In this document: piece after piece, positions 1 through 10,039 of the stretch | How the letters are laid out: every line of letters begins with the position of its first letter | Numbering within the stretch: the first letter of the stretch is position 1 | Source: Zizania palustris | Taxonomy: Eukaryota; Streptophyta; Magnoliopsida; Poales; Poaceae | DNA: 64,000 nt | NCBI GenBank assembly: GCA_019279435.1 | Contig: JAAALK010000082.1 | Coordinates: 82,308,989-82,372,988, forward strand | Direction: 5' to 3' | Notes under the pieces: model-generated | The model's database searches: none | The model's input: only the letters and a program-made list of their open reading frames with translations | Told to the model about the DNA's origin: nothing | Position numbers and translations under genes: made by a program

Positions 1-1
1 C

Positions 2-3000
2 GCCCTTCAGTTTCCTGCTAAGGCCACCAATGCCAGATGGTACACCGATTGGGTGCTAAGGTGGTTTTATGCCGAAGTTGGGGTGGGTAATCCTTTGGCC
101 GGTCCCCTCAAGGAAATACAGTTCCGGAAGGAAGCCTTAGTGCAACCTGACGAAGGCCAACTCGAAGCTCGCCTTAACTTGCTTCAGAAAATCAGCAAAA
201 GGTTGAGCATGCGGGATTTAGCCGAAGAGTTCATCGGGCTTCAAATTTCTCCGTTGATGGCCAACTGGCCTATCGCCTTCGAAGATGACTCGGAAGGCGG
301 TCTCCGCAAGATAAACTACACTTCGAGCCCTGCAGGTAACTTCGAAACCAACATGCATAATACATATTTACTTCGAAGAAAGATTAACTTGAGTTATTTT
401 TTTTTGTAGCTTCTTCAGCCCCTATTACTTCGGAGCAAATTATAAAGGCTTCGGAGAAGATTTTGGGTGCTCCAACTCCGTCAGAAAAGGAATGGCGAAT
501 CAAATTAGTCGGAAGTTGGGAGCGTTTTAACAGAGTATGGGGAATGTTGGAGTTAACTCCGCCCCCTCTGATGGACTGGGTGCCTCAAGAGAAAGGACCC
601 AAAAAGAGAGTAGCCGAAGCTGGAGCATCCAGCTCCGCAAAGACTCCGACGAAAAAAGTGGCTCGGAAGCCGAAGAAACTCGTACCTTCGAGCTCAAGAG
701 CTTCGGGTTCTAGCTCCAAAGAAGACGAAGGTATTTTATTAGTAAAATTAATTGATGAAGATGCAGTTCAACGAAATATTCACATCGAAGATACTGCAGG
801 TATTCCGGAGCCTCAAGCCAACATCGAAGAAGCAAGAGCTCCGGATACCCAAGAGGATCAAAGTGAAGCCCCTATGGGTGTGAATGAGGCCGAAGTGCCT
901 GCGAACATACCGGAGTCAGGAGAAAATGTTGATCAACCAATGACTTCGGTAGTTCAGGAAGACACAACTCAGGCCGGAGTGCCTGCGGATGAAGAGGGAG
1001 TCGAAGTCACTATGGCTTCGATTCTCGAAGAAGTAACAAGGGCTCTTCAGGACGATGCTCCTGTAGCCCAAGATTTAACGGCTGATTCGGATGAGGACTA
1101 CACTTATGATCCTCCGATCAGCCCGGTGCTTGATATTCCAGAGAATATCGAAGGTAAATTTTGCTTAATTCTTATCAATTTCTGCAAAATTATACAATGT
1201 GTAATATTTTTGGTTTTTTCAGAGCCTCCTGCTGTCGAAGTATCCCTCGAAGATACAACTCTAAGACCTTCGACAGCTTCGGGGCCGCAACCGGGAGTTG
1301 CTCTACCGGGGCCTGGAAGAGGGAAAAGACACATCGAGCCCCTCCCAGCTCAAGGATCGACTTCATCTGAGTCAATGGACGAAAGTGAATCGACTGAGGG
1401 GGGGCCATCTTCTGAAGTTCCAAGGGCCTCGGAAGAGACCTCCGGACCTTCGCTAAGCAGGGCTGACCAGAAAGCTTCGAAATTGATTCCTCTCATAACT
1501 CCTTTTTTGGAGGAGAAAACCGGACTTGGGACTTTGGTTAAACCTTTGGGTGCAGCCAGTCGCCAAGTCGGGGAAACAGAACTGGTAGCCCGCTTAAGTA
1601 GAGTGAAGGGTTCGGAGCTTAGCCTTGCTGTGGAAAGAGCAGCTTATCAGGTATAAAGTATCTTCGAACCAAATAATGAATTATGTATGAATAATTTCTT
1701 ATTCTCGTTTTTTTTTTTTTAGCAAGCAGTCTTAGCCCGCGCTGCAGCTTTGTCGAATGAAATGAAATTGCTCAACTTCGGGAAGAGAACGAAACTCTTC
1801 AAAGAAATCTTAGCTTCTCCGAAGGTCGAGTATCTCAAATGGACAATGTAATAACAGCAGAGCGAAGGGCTAGGCAAAGTTTGGAAGCTGCAAGGAAAGA
1901 GCTCGAAGCAGAAAGAGTTGTGCTTCGAGCAGAAATTGAAAGACTGCGGACGGAGGATGCTGCGAAGGGCTCCGCACTTGTAAGGCTGCAAGAAGAGGCT
2001 GGCCAGCTCCTAACTCAAAAGAATGCTTTGGCTACGGAGAACGCTAGAATCTCCGGAGTTTTAGCTGAAACGACTTCGGCCAAGGATGTGCTTGTTGAAG
2101 AAAAGGTTAAGTCGGAGAAGGTGGCTTCGGAGGTCATTGAACAAATGTTAGGTGTCTTGGAGTACTTCGGTACTACTGGATCACTACCTTCGGATGACAA
2201 TGTAACTCTGCTGCGCCGGCTAAAGAGGATCCAAGGAGCAGCGAAGCAAATGAAGACGGCAGGCATACGTTACGGAGAACTCTCCGGACAAGTGTCTGCC
2301 CTTGGAATACTTCGCTACTACGAGGATTTGGGCCGATCAATCACTCCGAGCGCACAGGGCTCCATCATCTTCGACGACGACCGACTTTTAAAGCCTTCCG
2401 AAAGTGTAGCTGTTGCTTGGCGAGCCTTCCAGACTTCATGGAGAGCCGAAGGTCGATCTGCGATCAAGGCTTGGATTGACGAAGGCCAACGCCAAAAGCA
2501 AGTTCGGAGTCAAGCTTCGAGCAGTCAGCCTCCTCCGAATCCGCAGGTTTAGGATTTTTTAGGATTTTTTGATTATGTAAAGTTGATGTTTGTAAATTTT
2601 TATCAATGAAAATCTTGTTTGTCATATTTTTAGGCTTTGCCTCTTGTGGAAGATGTCGAAGTGTTAGAACTTAATAGCGAACTTCGCTCACTATGGAACA
2701 CCTTCGAACTTCTCAAGAGTTATAAACGTCCTCGATTCCTTATCCCTCGTGATGACTCCGGCGTTATTGCGCCCGAAGTAATCAAAGACATAATGTCTTA
2801 TATTAAAGAGGAAGATAAGGAGAGCGACGCAAACACCTCGTCTTCTGAAGACACTAAGTGGTCCGAAGACGAAGGTGAAGCCCAAAATAAGAGATCTGAA
2901 GATCTTAGAAGCTGGGAGAGAAGCCCCGAACGGCTTCGAACTTGGGCCGAGCTTCAACAAGAGCAGAAGGATTTTAGAGCTTCGAAGGGGAGGAAGAGAG

Positions 3001-3113
3001 TTAAACGTAAAGTTCTTAGAACTTCCGATGTTGGAAATAGTCGTTCCACCCCTAGCTCTCGGGACCGAAGAGGTCTCCGATTCCTTCTTGGTATAGATAC
3101 CAATTTTTCATAA
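2..3113 (+). CDS. Antisense spliced gene of T1 (aORF), 5' partial, five exons
   Basis: This gene runs opposite to the retrotransposon and enters from the left edge. Exons are 2-335, 410-1153, 1223-1650, 1723-2546 and 2634-3113. The introns (74, 69, 72 and 87 bp) start with GT and end in T-rich tracts plus AG, and frames join correctly. Exon 1 holds a conserved block (RWFYAEVG, then LSMRDLAEEFIGLQISPL). Exons 2-3 are acidic and Ser/Pro-rich. Exon 4 encodes a long coiled coil (RRARQSLEAARKELEAE and onward). Exon 5 is acidic, then basic (GRKRVKRK, possible nuclear signal), and ends RFLLGIDTNFS. Exon 4 has an apparent 1-bp frameshift near 1765-1780, so this copy may be dead. The missing N-terminus, visible in T3 and T4, resembles the Pfam 'putative gypsy type transposon' family. 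Molecular function is unknown. Confidence 0.75.
336..409 (+). other. Intron 1 of the T1 antisense gene
   Basis: GTAACTTC donor and a T-tract ending in TTTGTAG. The 74-bp length moves the reading from the exon 1 frame into the exon 2 frame. Confidence 0.75.
1154..1222 (+). other. Intron 2 of the T1 antisense gene
   Basis: GTAAATTT donor and GGTTTTTTCAG acceptor, 69 bp. It contains no stop, so unspliced RNA would also read through. It follows a DIPENIEG segment, and the equivalent intron in T3 (60427-60501) follows LDLPAETVDEG, which supports a shared ancestral position. Confidence 0.75.
1651..1722 (+). other. Intron 3 of the T1 antisense gene
   Basis: GTATAAAG donor, long T-run and TTTAG acceptor, 72 bp. 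It follows an ERAAYQ segment. T3 has an intron at the equivalent place (60869-60937) after ESAASQ. Confidence 0.75.
2547..2633 (+). other. Intron 4 of the T1 antisense gene
   Basis: GTTTAGGA donor and CATATTTTTAG acceptor, 87 bp, frame-preserving. The counterpart in T3 is 61916-62014. The donor is weaker than the other three. Confidence 0.65.
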
Positions 3114-3487
3114 TGTAATTTGTAAATACATTTGTTTTGATAATGAATGCCGATTTAAAATTGTCTCCATATTACTAGCCCCTCTTTGGGTATAAGCAAC
3201 TTCGAACTGTATTCAAAGATGGTTATGCACAAAGGAAAACTTCGGAGTACAATTTTTCTTGGGGGTTCGGAGCCCCTCTGTTATTTAAAGATCTTTTGAA
3301 ATCTTATGAAATGTCTTTGACTATTTGTAGTCAGAAAAAATGGTAACTTGGTACCTTTGTTTATTTCTTGAAAGAGATCAATTGAGATAACTTCCAGGAC
3401 ACTTTAATGTCTTAAAAAAATTTTTGTCACTTTGGACGCATATGAACAATCATTCGAAGCTCGTGGCTTAAATGCTGTTTTGCTTTA
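3114..3487. other. Noncoding spacer of T1
   Basis: AT-rich sequence following the antisense stop codon and preceding the tandem array. I see no open frame or RNA gene. It would form the 3' untranslated part of the antisense transcript and, on the other strand, part of the retrotransposon 3' region. Confidence 0.6.
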
Positions 3488-3840
3488 GCCACCTTCGGCT
3501 GTTTTGTGCAGAAATCTACCAGCCGGAGCTTGGATTTCGCAGAAATTGTAGCCACCTTCGGCTATTTTTGCAGAAGTCTACCAGCCGGAGCTTGGACTTC
3601 GCAGAAATTGGCCACTTGGGCTCTTTTTTGCAGAAGTCTACCAGCCGGAGCTTGGACTTCGCAGAATTTGGCCACCTTCGGCTCTTTTTACGGAAGTCTG
3701 ACAAGCTGCAGCTTGGACTCCGCAGATTTTGGCCACCTTCGGCTCTTTTTACGGAAGTCTACCAGCCGAAGCTTGGACTCCGTAGAATGTGGTATTGGCT
3801 CTTTTACGGATGCCTACAAGGTATCAGCTTGGGCTCCGGA
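3488..3840. repeat. Tandem array, about 60-bp unit, nearly 6 copies
   Basis: Units start near 3488, 3551, 3611, 3671, 3732 and 3792 (last one partial), each beginning GCCACCTTCGGCT or a variant and containing CTACCAGCCGGAGCTTGGA. The array lies in the noncoding stretch between the antisense gene and the pol stop codon. Tandem arrays in this zone are known for Tat-lineage elements (hypervariable 3' region). All three plus frames are partly open only because the repeat lacks stops. Confidence 0.92.
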
Positions 3841-4043
3841 TGGATTTCAGCCACCACACCAGAGGCTTCGACTTTAAGGGTACGAAGTCCGGAAATACAG
3901 CCCAGCTTAATGACACTTCCCTCTCGATCGACTTCCGTCCCAGCGCGTCCGCTCGGGAAACTAGGAGTGTCAAGGGGAAGGCAACTATCAGGGTGTATGC
4001 TTTATTAATTTAGAGGTGATTACAAACGAATTACAAGGAGCCC

Positions 4044-7000
4044 TTATGCGAAGTATCGCTTTAAGTGCTCCGCATGCCAAGTATGTGCTAACTCTTCACC
4101 TTCTAAATTAGCTAATTTAAATGAACCAGGGCGCCCCGAGCGGACGATTAGATATGGACCTTCCCATTTATTGCCTAACTTCCCTGGTGCTATAATGCTT
4201 CGTAGAACAAGATGACCCGGTCTTAACTCGCTGAGCTTAACCTTCGGGTCATACCAAGTCTTCGTCTGCTGATGATACTTTGATAAATTAGCTACAGCTC
4301 GAAGCCTTGTCTCTTCTGATAAATCTAACGAAGCTTGTCTTTCTTCTTCTATGTCTGGTTCGGTGCTGCGAAGTGATCCTCCTTTGAGCTCCGTTGGAGT
4401 CATAGCTTCATCTCCGAATAGTAGTCTGAACGGAGTAAAACCTGTGGACCTTGTTTGCGTAGTCCGAATGGACCACAGAATCTTCGGAAGCTCTTCGGTC
4501 CACAGTCCCTTTGATAATCCTACTATTCTTCGATTTAGCCCTGATAAGATATTTCCATTGGCTCGCTCAACTGCTCCATTTGACTGAGGATGTCTCACTG
4601 CAGCAAAACATAGTTGAATGCCTAAGTCTTCGCAAAACTTCCTGAAGGGTTCTGCGTCGAACTGCGTTCCATTATCAACTGTGAGATATCTAGGCACTCC
4701 GAACCGACAAATAATGTTTTTCCAGAAGAATTTCTGTACATTATTCGAAGTGATAGCTGTTAAGGGCTCTGCTTCGACCCACTTAGAAAAATACTCAATA
4801 GCTACCACTGCGAACTTCAGATTTCCCTTTGCTAACGGAAAGGGACCAATTAGATCCATACCCCATCTGGCCATTGGCCATACCGGAGCAATGACTTGAA
4901 GAGCTGTTGGTGGGCGATGACTCCGTCGACCCATCCACTGGCATCCTTGGCAAGTGCGGACTAAGCTCTCCGCATCAGCTGTTATTGTGGGCCAATAAAG
5001 CCCCTGGCGAAGTGTTTTTCCTGCCAGAGCTCTAGGGGCTAAATGACTTCCACAAAGGCCTTCGTGAATTTCTCGAAGAATTTCTTGGCCTTCGGCTTGA
5101 GATATACATCGGAGTAGAGGGGAACATACTCCGGCCTTGTATAATATACCGTTGATTAGCTGATAGTTTCTTGCTCTGAGCTTTAATCTTGATAATTGGG
5201 GCTCTTCGGGCAAATTCGTTCCTCCTTGCAAGAGTTCTATGATTGAATCCTTCCAATCTGCACTAGGAATGCAGAGAATCTCTGCAGAAGCAACTTGTGG
5301 CACCGAAGGTATACTGAGCTCCTCGTAGAAAGCTTCGTCAGGCACATCCACAGCTCCGGCAGCAGCCTTCGCTAAAATGTCCGCTTGCACGTTTTCAGCT
5401 CTTGGTATACTCCGAATGGAAATACCCTTGAAATGTGCTTCGATCTTGCGAATTTCTTCTAAGTACTTTGCAAGCTGTGGATGTCGGACTTGAAAACTTT
5501 TGTCTACGTGCCCTGCTACTATCTGAGAATCTGTTTTTATAATTATCCTTGTAGCCCCTAGAGCACGTGCTTTCCGGAGTCCCAGTAATATTCCTTCGTA
5601 CTCCGCTATATTATTGGTAGACTTAAAGTTGAGTCTTGCGGAGTACATTGCTCTTTGTCCTGATGGAGAAATTAATACTGCCCCAATGCCTGCTCCGGAT
5701 GCTTGGAAAGCTCCATCGGAGTAAACAGTCCAGACTCCGTCATCTGATTTCTCCGGAGTCAACTTCGCAGGTGGAGTCCACTCTGCTACGAAGTCTGCTA
5801 GGACTTGTGATTTGATAGCTGTCCTTGCCAGGAAAGATATGCCGAAGGGTGCTAGTTCTACTGCCCACTTTCCAATTCTTCCAGTGGAATCTTTGCTTCG
5901 GAGCATATCTCCTAAAGGATACGAAGTTGGTATAATTACATTGTGAGCCAAAAAATAATGTCTTAGCTTCCTCGAAGCCATTATCAGAGCATAAACGAAC
6001 TTCTCGAGTTCGGAGTATCTTGTCTTCGCTCCTGACAATGCTTCGGATACAAAATAGACAGGATTTTGGACCAACTTCCCATTGATATCAGCTTCTCTGA
6101 CAAGGACTGCGCTGACTGCCGAGCCTGTGGCTGCAAGATACAGAAGTAGGGTTTCGTCCGCAATAGGCACCGTAAGTGTAGCAAGATTGCTGAGATAATC
6201 TTTAATATCTTCGAAGCTTTTCTGACACTCCGGTGTCCATGCAAAATCTTCGGACCCTTTCAAAGCTTTAAAGATTGGCAAGCTTCTCTCCGCAGATCTT
6301 GATAAAAACCTGCTAAGTGCAGCCAGACGTCCGGTCAGCTTTTGCACTTGCTTTATATTCTCCGGAGGAGCCATCTTCTGCAGCGCAGTTATTTGAGTAG
6401 GGCTAGCTTCAATTCCCCTGCTTGAAACTAAGTACCCTAACAACTTTCCAGCCTTAGCTCCGAATATACATTTTTCGGGGTTAAGGCGGATGCCACATGC
6501 CCGAAGGCTATTGAATGTTTCTGCTAAGTCTAGGCTATGTTGGTGCTTTAAAGCACTCTTTATTACAATATCATCCATATAGGCCTCCACATTGCGACCT
6601 AGTTGATGACCTAGAGCCTTAGCAACTAATCTTGAAAAAGTAGCCCCGGCATTTCTTAGGCCGAAGGGCATTCTTACATAGCAGAAGACTCCCGAAGGAG
6701 TTACAAAGCTCGTCTTGATTTCATCTTCGCGCTTCAACCATATTTGATGATATCCGGAATACGCGTCGAGAAAGCTTAGTAACTCCGAACCTGCAGTGGA
6801 GTCAACTAGTTGATCAATTCGGGGCATGGGGTAGGGGTCACGTGGGCACGCTTTATTCAAAGATGTGAAATCAATGCACATGCGCCACTTTCCGGAAGAC
6901 TTCTTCCTAACGAAGACTGGGTTGGCTAGCCATTCCGTATGGGCCACTTCTCTGATAATCCCAGCCTTCAACAGTTTTTCAACTTCGTCCTTAGCTAGAG

Positions 7001-9440
7001 CAGCTCTCTCTGCGGACATCTTCCGGAGCCCTTGTCGAACAGGCCGGGCCTTCGGGTTTACAAGCAAGCTATGCTCAATAATATCCCGATCGACTCCGGT
7101 GATATCTTCGTCAGACCAGGCGAAGACATCCAAATTTTCTCCTACAACCTTTTCCAAGGAAGTTGCAACTTCGGGAGGTAAATCTTTACCAAACTGAAAA
7201 GTGTATTCTTTACCATTTTTGACAATGACCTTCGTTGCAATCTCTCCTTCGGGACTTGGTCTTGGAAATGATTTCTTTGAAGCTTCGGAGGAGGCTGAAA
7301 AAATTTCTCCATTTTCTTGGACACTGTTTACTTGCCTCGGATCAAGAGGAGGACCATGACCATATTCTGCTCTCCGAGCTATGGCTTGATCTCCGAAGAC
7401 TGTCAGAACTCCTGATTGTGTGGGCATCTTCATGCACAAGTAATTGTGATGTGCCACAGCTCCGAACTGATTCAACATGCCTCGGCCAAAGATAACATTA
7501 TAAGCATACGGGGCATCCACCACATCAAAGATAACTTCTTCAGTTCGGGCTAGTAAACCTTCTCCGAAGGTTACTTCCAGGCCTATCTGGCCAAGTGCAT
7601 CTAGCGGAGGTCCTGCAAAGCCTTGCAGAGGACGAGCCGCTGGGAGAAGATGCTTCCGGGAAATGCATAACTGATCGAAGGCTTGTACAAATATGATATC
7701 TGCCGAGCTACCTCCGTCGATTAGCACCCTTCGGACTTCAGTTCCGGCAATATCAGCAGTGATAACCAATGGATCTGCATGCGGGAACTTGATACCAGCT
7801 GCATCCTCCGCAGAGAAAGATATTGGAACATGAGACCACTCCGGCATTGCAGCTGCAGATGACGAAGTCCCAATGTGGCCTACTTCTCGGACGTACTCTC
7901 TTCGCTGTCTCTTGGACATGCTTCCGAGAGTACCTCCTCCGGAGATAGGGAGAACTACTCTCTTCCCTCTATCTTGCCCTTCTTCTTGCTTCGGAGGTGG
8001 CATAACATTGGCCACCGGAGGATTCCTTGCAGCATCAAGATTTTCTATCCGCGCTACCGCCTGGACCGGCTCCGAGCGCACTGCTGCTGCTGGACTTCGG
8101 TCGGTACTACCTCGACCCGAAGTTCTCTCCAAGTATTCTCCCCGAAGGGTAAGGATAGCCTTGCAGGTGTCAGTTGCATGGCTTCGGTTCTCTCCATGAA
8201 TACAGCAAAAAAGGGTCTGGCCTTTGCCAGCCGTTTTCCCTGGCGGCCTCCAGCCGCCGGACTTGTTCCCCGCAGGCTGCGGAGTTCTTGGTGCAAACTT
8301 CTGCGGGGGTGCAATGTTTAAGACCTCAGAACGAGGGTGCTTTTGCCCTCTTCTTCTATCATGTTGTACTTCGGGGACTGGCTCTTGCGGCGGGGCCGAA
8401 GTTTTCACCTCTGCTTTAACTTCTGTCAACACTGTCGAAGTAGCAGTAGTCCTCCGAAGCCAACCTTCTTCTGACTTCGAGTACTCCTCGAAGTACGACA
8501 TCAACTGTGATACTGTGGTGATGCTCTTCCGATGCAATTTATCCAGAAGGCCTTTATGACTGACACCTTCCCGAGCCGCATCAACCACCGAGGATGTGGA
8601 CAGCCCCCGAATTTGCGACTTCGTGTGAGCGAAGCGTTTGAAGTACTGCCTCAATGTTTCTCCGGGGAGCTGTTTCACTTGGAAAAGGCTTCCAGTCGAC
8701 ATGGGGGGCACGAAGGTACCCTGGAAGTTACTTATGAACTTCTTCTTCAGCTGTACCCATGACGTGATTGATCCTGGTTTTAAAGACCAGAACCATCTCA
8801 ACGCCACTCCTTCGAGGGCTAACGGGAAGCACTTCGCCATAGTTTCTCTGTCTCCGCCACTAGCCTCGATTGCTAGGGCATAAGAACGCGCAAACTCACT
8901 GGGATCTTCGTCTCCGGCATACTTGCTAAGCTTCGAAGCTTTGAACCTCGGATCGAAGCGAACCTTCTGAAGCTCGGGATGCAACGGAGATTCATTGTCG
9001 TAAGAGGCGTTCTCCGGGGCTTCGGGATAGTCGAGATCGTCGTCTTCGTGCACTTCGGGGATAGCTGGGGTGGCTTGAGGGCGAAGCCTGTTCGCAGCCT
9101 CCTGTCGCCACCTTGCTACCTCGGCTTGAAGATTGGCCATTTGAGTGGCCATGTCTCCAAGGCTATCTTCATCTCCTCCGGAAGGACCTTCCGGGTCTTG
9201 AGAACTGGTATGATCAGTTCCGATCGGAATGGAGGGTGGCAGAGTGGCTCCGGGCGGTCGGAGTGTAGAAGGGGTTGGTGGAGAGGCTTCGTATCCTCGA
9301 GGGATAAAAGCCCCTTGCGGAGTTTGCGGTGGAGGGATAGTCGAAGACCCTCCGACTTCGACTGTGTCGAAGGGTATCTCTCCGGAGATCCGAGAGGACC
9401 TCCGAGTGGGATTGCGAGGTGCGCTCCGCTTAGGAGGCAT
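4044..9440 (-). CDS. gag-pol: T1 gag-pol polyprotein (Tat lineage), intact
   Basis: An uninterrupted 1798-residue frame starting MPPKRSAPRN, 62 bp from the LTR edge. Approximate order: short coiled segment (95-115); Gag core around WFWSLKPGSITSW (210-245); Cys/His cluster CCIHGENRSHATDTC (about 410-424); aspartic protease with LIDGGSS (about 572-580); reverse transcriptase with YMDD at 954-957; RNase H connected to RT (about 1045-1215); a second, archaeal-like RNase H starting near YSDGAF (about 1235-1365); integrase with His/Cys finger (about 1458-1495), catalytic Asp near 1529 (GMDLIGPF), Asp near 1590 (TVDNGTQFD) and Glu near 1625 (GAVERANG). The order RT, RNase H, archaeal RNase H, integrase is diagnostic of the Tat lineage. 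No stop or frameshift is seen, so the copy may be young. Gag would form cytoplasmic particles and integrase would act in the nucleus. Confidence 0.96.
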   Translation of the reverse strand: MPPKRSAPRNPTRRSSRISGEIPFDTVEVGGSSTIPPPQTPQGAFIPRGYEASPPTPSTLRPPGATLPPSIPIGTDHTSSQDPEGPSGGDEDSLGDMATQMANLQAEVARWRQEAANRLRPQATPAIPEVHEDDDLDYPEAPENASYDNESPLHPELQKVRFDPRFKASKLSKYAGDEDPSEFARSYALAIEASGGDRETMAKCFPLALEGVALRWFWSLKPGSITSWVQLKKKFISNFQGTFVPPMSTGSLFQVKQLPGETLRQYFKRFAHTKSQIRGLSTSSVVDAAREGVSHKGLLDKLHRKSITTVSQLMSYFEEYSKSEEGWLRRTTATSTVLTEVKAEVKTSAPPQEPVPEVQHDRRRGQKHPRSEVLNIAPPQKFAPRTPQPAGNKSGGWRPPGKTAGKGQTLFCCIHGENRSHATDTCKAILTLRGEYLERTSGRGSTDRSPAAAVRSEPVQAVARIENLDAARNPPVANVMPPPKQEEGQDRGKRVVLPISGGGTLGSMSKRQRREYVREVGHIGTSSSAAAMPEWSHVPISFSAEDAAGIKFPHADPLVITADIAGTEVRRVLIDGGSSADIIFVQAFDQLCISRKHLLPAARPLQGFAGPPLDALGQIGLEVTFGEGLLARTEEVIFDVVDAPYAYNVIFGRGMLNQFGAVAHHNYLCMKMPTQSGVLTVFGDQAIARRAEYGHGPPLDPRQVNSVQENGEIFSASSEASKKSFPRPSPEGEIATKVIVKNGKEYTFQFGKDLPPEVATSLEKVVGENLDVFAWSDEDITGVDRDIIEHSLLVNPKARPVRQGLRKMSAERAALAKDEVEKLLKAGIIREVAHTEWLANPVFVRKKSSGKWRMCIDFTSLNKACPRDPYPMPRIDQLVDSTAGSELLSFLDAYSGYHQIWLKREDEIKTSFVTPSGVFCYVRMPFGLRNAGATFSRLVAKALGHQLGRNVEAYMDDIVIKSALKHQHSLDLAETFNSLRACGIRLNPEKCIFGAKAGKLLGYLVSSRGIEASPTQITALQKMAPPENIKQVQKLTGRLAALSRFLSRSAERSLPIFKALKGSEDFAWTPECQKSFEDIKDYLSNLATLTVPIADETLLLYLAATGSAVSAVLVREADINGKLVQNPVYFVSEALSGAKTRYSELEKFVYALIMASRKLRHYFLAHNVIIPTSYPLGDMLRSKDSTGRIGKWAVELAPFGISFLARTAIKSQVLADFVAEWTPPAKLTPEKSDDGVWTVYSDGAFQASGAGIGAVLISPSGQRAMYSARLNFKSTNNIAEYEGILLGLRKARALGATRIIIKTDSQIVAGHVDKSFQVRHPQLAKYLEEIRKIEAHFKGISIRSIPRAENVQADILAKAAAGAVDVPDEAFYEELSIPSVPQVASAEILCIPSADWKDSIIELLQGGTNLPEEPQLSRLKLRARNYQLINGILYKAGVCSPLLRCISQAEGQEILREIHEGLCGSHLAPRALAGKTLRQGLYWPTITADAESLVRTCQGCQWMGRRSHRPPTALQVIAPVWPMARWGMDLIGPFPLAKGNLKFAVVAIEYFSKWVEAEPLTAITSNNVQKFFWKNIICRFGVPRYLTVDNGTQFDAEPFRKFCEDLGIQLCFAAVRHPQSNGAVERANGNILSGLNRRIVGLSKGLWTEELPKILWSIRTTQTRSTGFTPFRLLFGDEAMTPTELKGGSLRSTEPDIEEERQASLDLSEETRLRAVANLSKYHQQTKTWYDPKVKLSELRPGHLVLRSIIAPGKLGNKWEGPYLIVRSGRPGSFKLANLEGEELAHTWHAEHLKRYFA

Positions 9441-9480
9441 GATGCAAGAAGTTGGTAGAGAACGAAGTTTTTTGGACTAA

Positions 9481-9500
9481 GTTCCCCACGGACGGCGCCA
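9481..9500 (-). promoter_or_regulatory. T1 primer binding site
   Basis: Read on the minus strand it begins TGGCGCCGTCCGTGGGGA, two bases after the LTR edge. The first seven bases match the complement of a tRNA ending GGCGCCA (tRNA-Asp type in plants); the middle matches poorly, so the primer identity is uncertain. The leader from here to the gag start is very short. Confidence 0.75.
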
Positions 9501-9502
9501 AC

Positions 9503-9998
9503 TGTTGGCGTAAAAGATTACGCTAACAGGTTTCTGTAGAAAAGAAACTAACAAACGAAGTGTTTGCGAAGCAAACTGTTCTAAGCCTCCGAAAGGATAA
9601 TAGCTTAGAATAGTTCGAAAGTGTGTATTGATTCACTTGTAAATCGGTCCTTATTACAGGGTGAAATGGGGGGTATTTATAGGCTCAACATTAAGGAAAA
9701 GACCTATTTACCCCTCTATTACAACCGACATTAAGGAAACTATTCGGTTTCCTTAACAGGGCTAAAATGGTAAAAGACTAATCTAATGGGATAGAAGATA
9801 AATCTTCCATCTTAGCTGGCAGAAAAGATCTTGGAAGGCTTTGGTTCGAAGATATACTTCGAACCAATGCCAGTCTTCGGACTCCTGACGAGGGTCCAAG
9901 CTGCCTTCGAAGATGACCTTCGGAGTATCTTCGAACTGGTTGACTGTCTTCATGTTGCTTTGGCAATAACCCCGAAGATGGGATATTTTCCCCCAACA
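9503..9998 (-). repeat. T1 5' LTR (496 bp)
   Basis: On the minus strand it starts TGTTGGGGGAAAATATC and ends TTTTACGCCAACA. It is the same length as the T4 5' LTR and aligns with it by eye. A TATAAATA box lies on the minus strand at 9681-9674, with CCCCCC following, matching the layout in T4. Confidence 0.92.
9674..9681 (-). promoter_or_regulatory. TATA box of the T1 LTR
   Basis: TATAAATA on the minus strand, about 170 bp before the LTR end. The same box in the same setting occurs in the T4 and T0 LTRs. It would drive genomic RNA synthesis. Confidence 0.7.
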
Positions 9999-10039
9999 AT
10001 CCTTTACCTAGCAGAAGATCGAGACCAAATCCCCCATCA
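9999..10039 (+). repeat. Chromovirus LTR end fragment
   Basis: Contains CCTTTACCTAGCAGAAGATC and ends ATCCCCCATCA, matching the terminal bases of the chromovirus LTR at 23757-24665 read in its own direction. It is probably the stub of an LTR into which T1 inserted. Confidence 0.7.

Larger units (their letters stand above)
1..9998 (-). mobile_element. T1: Tat-lineage Ty3/gypsy LTR retrotransposon, 3' end cut by window
   Basis: The element reads right to left: 5' LTR (9503-9998), primer binding site, gag-pol (9440-4044), a tandem repeat array, then a spliced gene on the opposite strand (2-3113). Its 3' LTR would lie left of position 1. Two RNase H domains in pol, the second of the archaeal-like type ahead of integrase, place it in the Tat lineage. 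Its LTR and gag resemble those of the nested element at 13579-18856, so the two belong to one family. It appears to have inserted close to the end of a chromovirus LTR, because the bases right of 9998 are the terminal bases of such an LTR. The target duplication cannot be checked because the other end is outside the window. Confidence 0.93.

Noticed and set aside
3472..4008. Open frame of about 178 codons over the tandem array
   Set aside because: Open only because the 60-bp repeat lacks stops in several frames. It has no domain and overlaps a known hypervariable noncoding zone.
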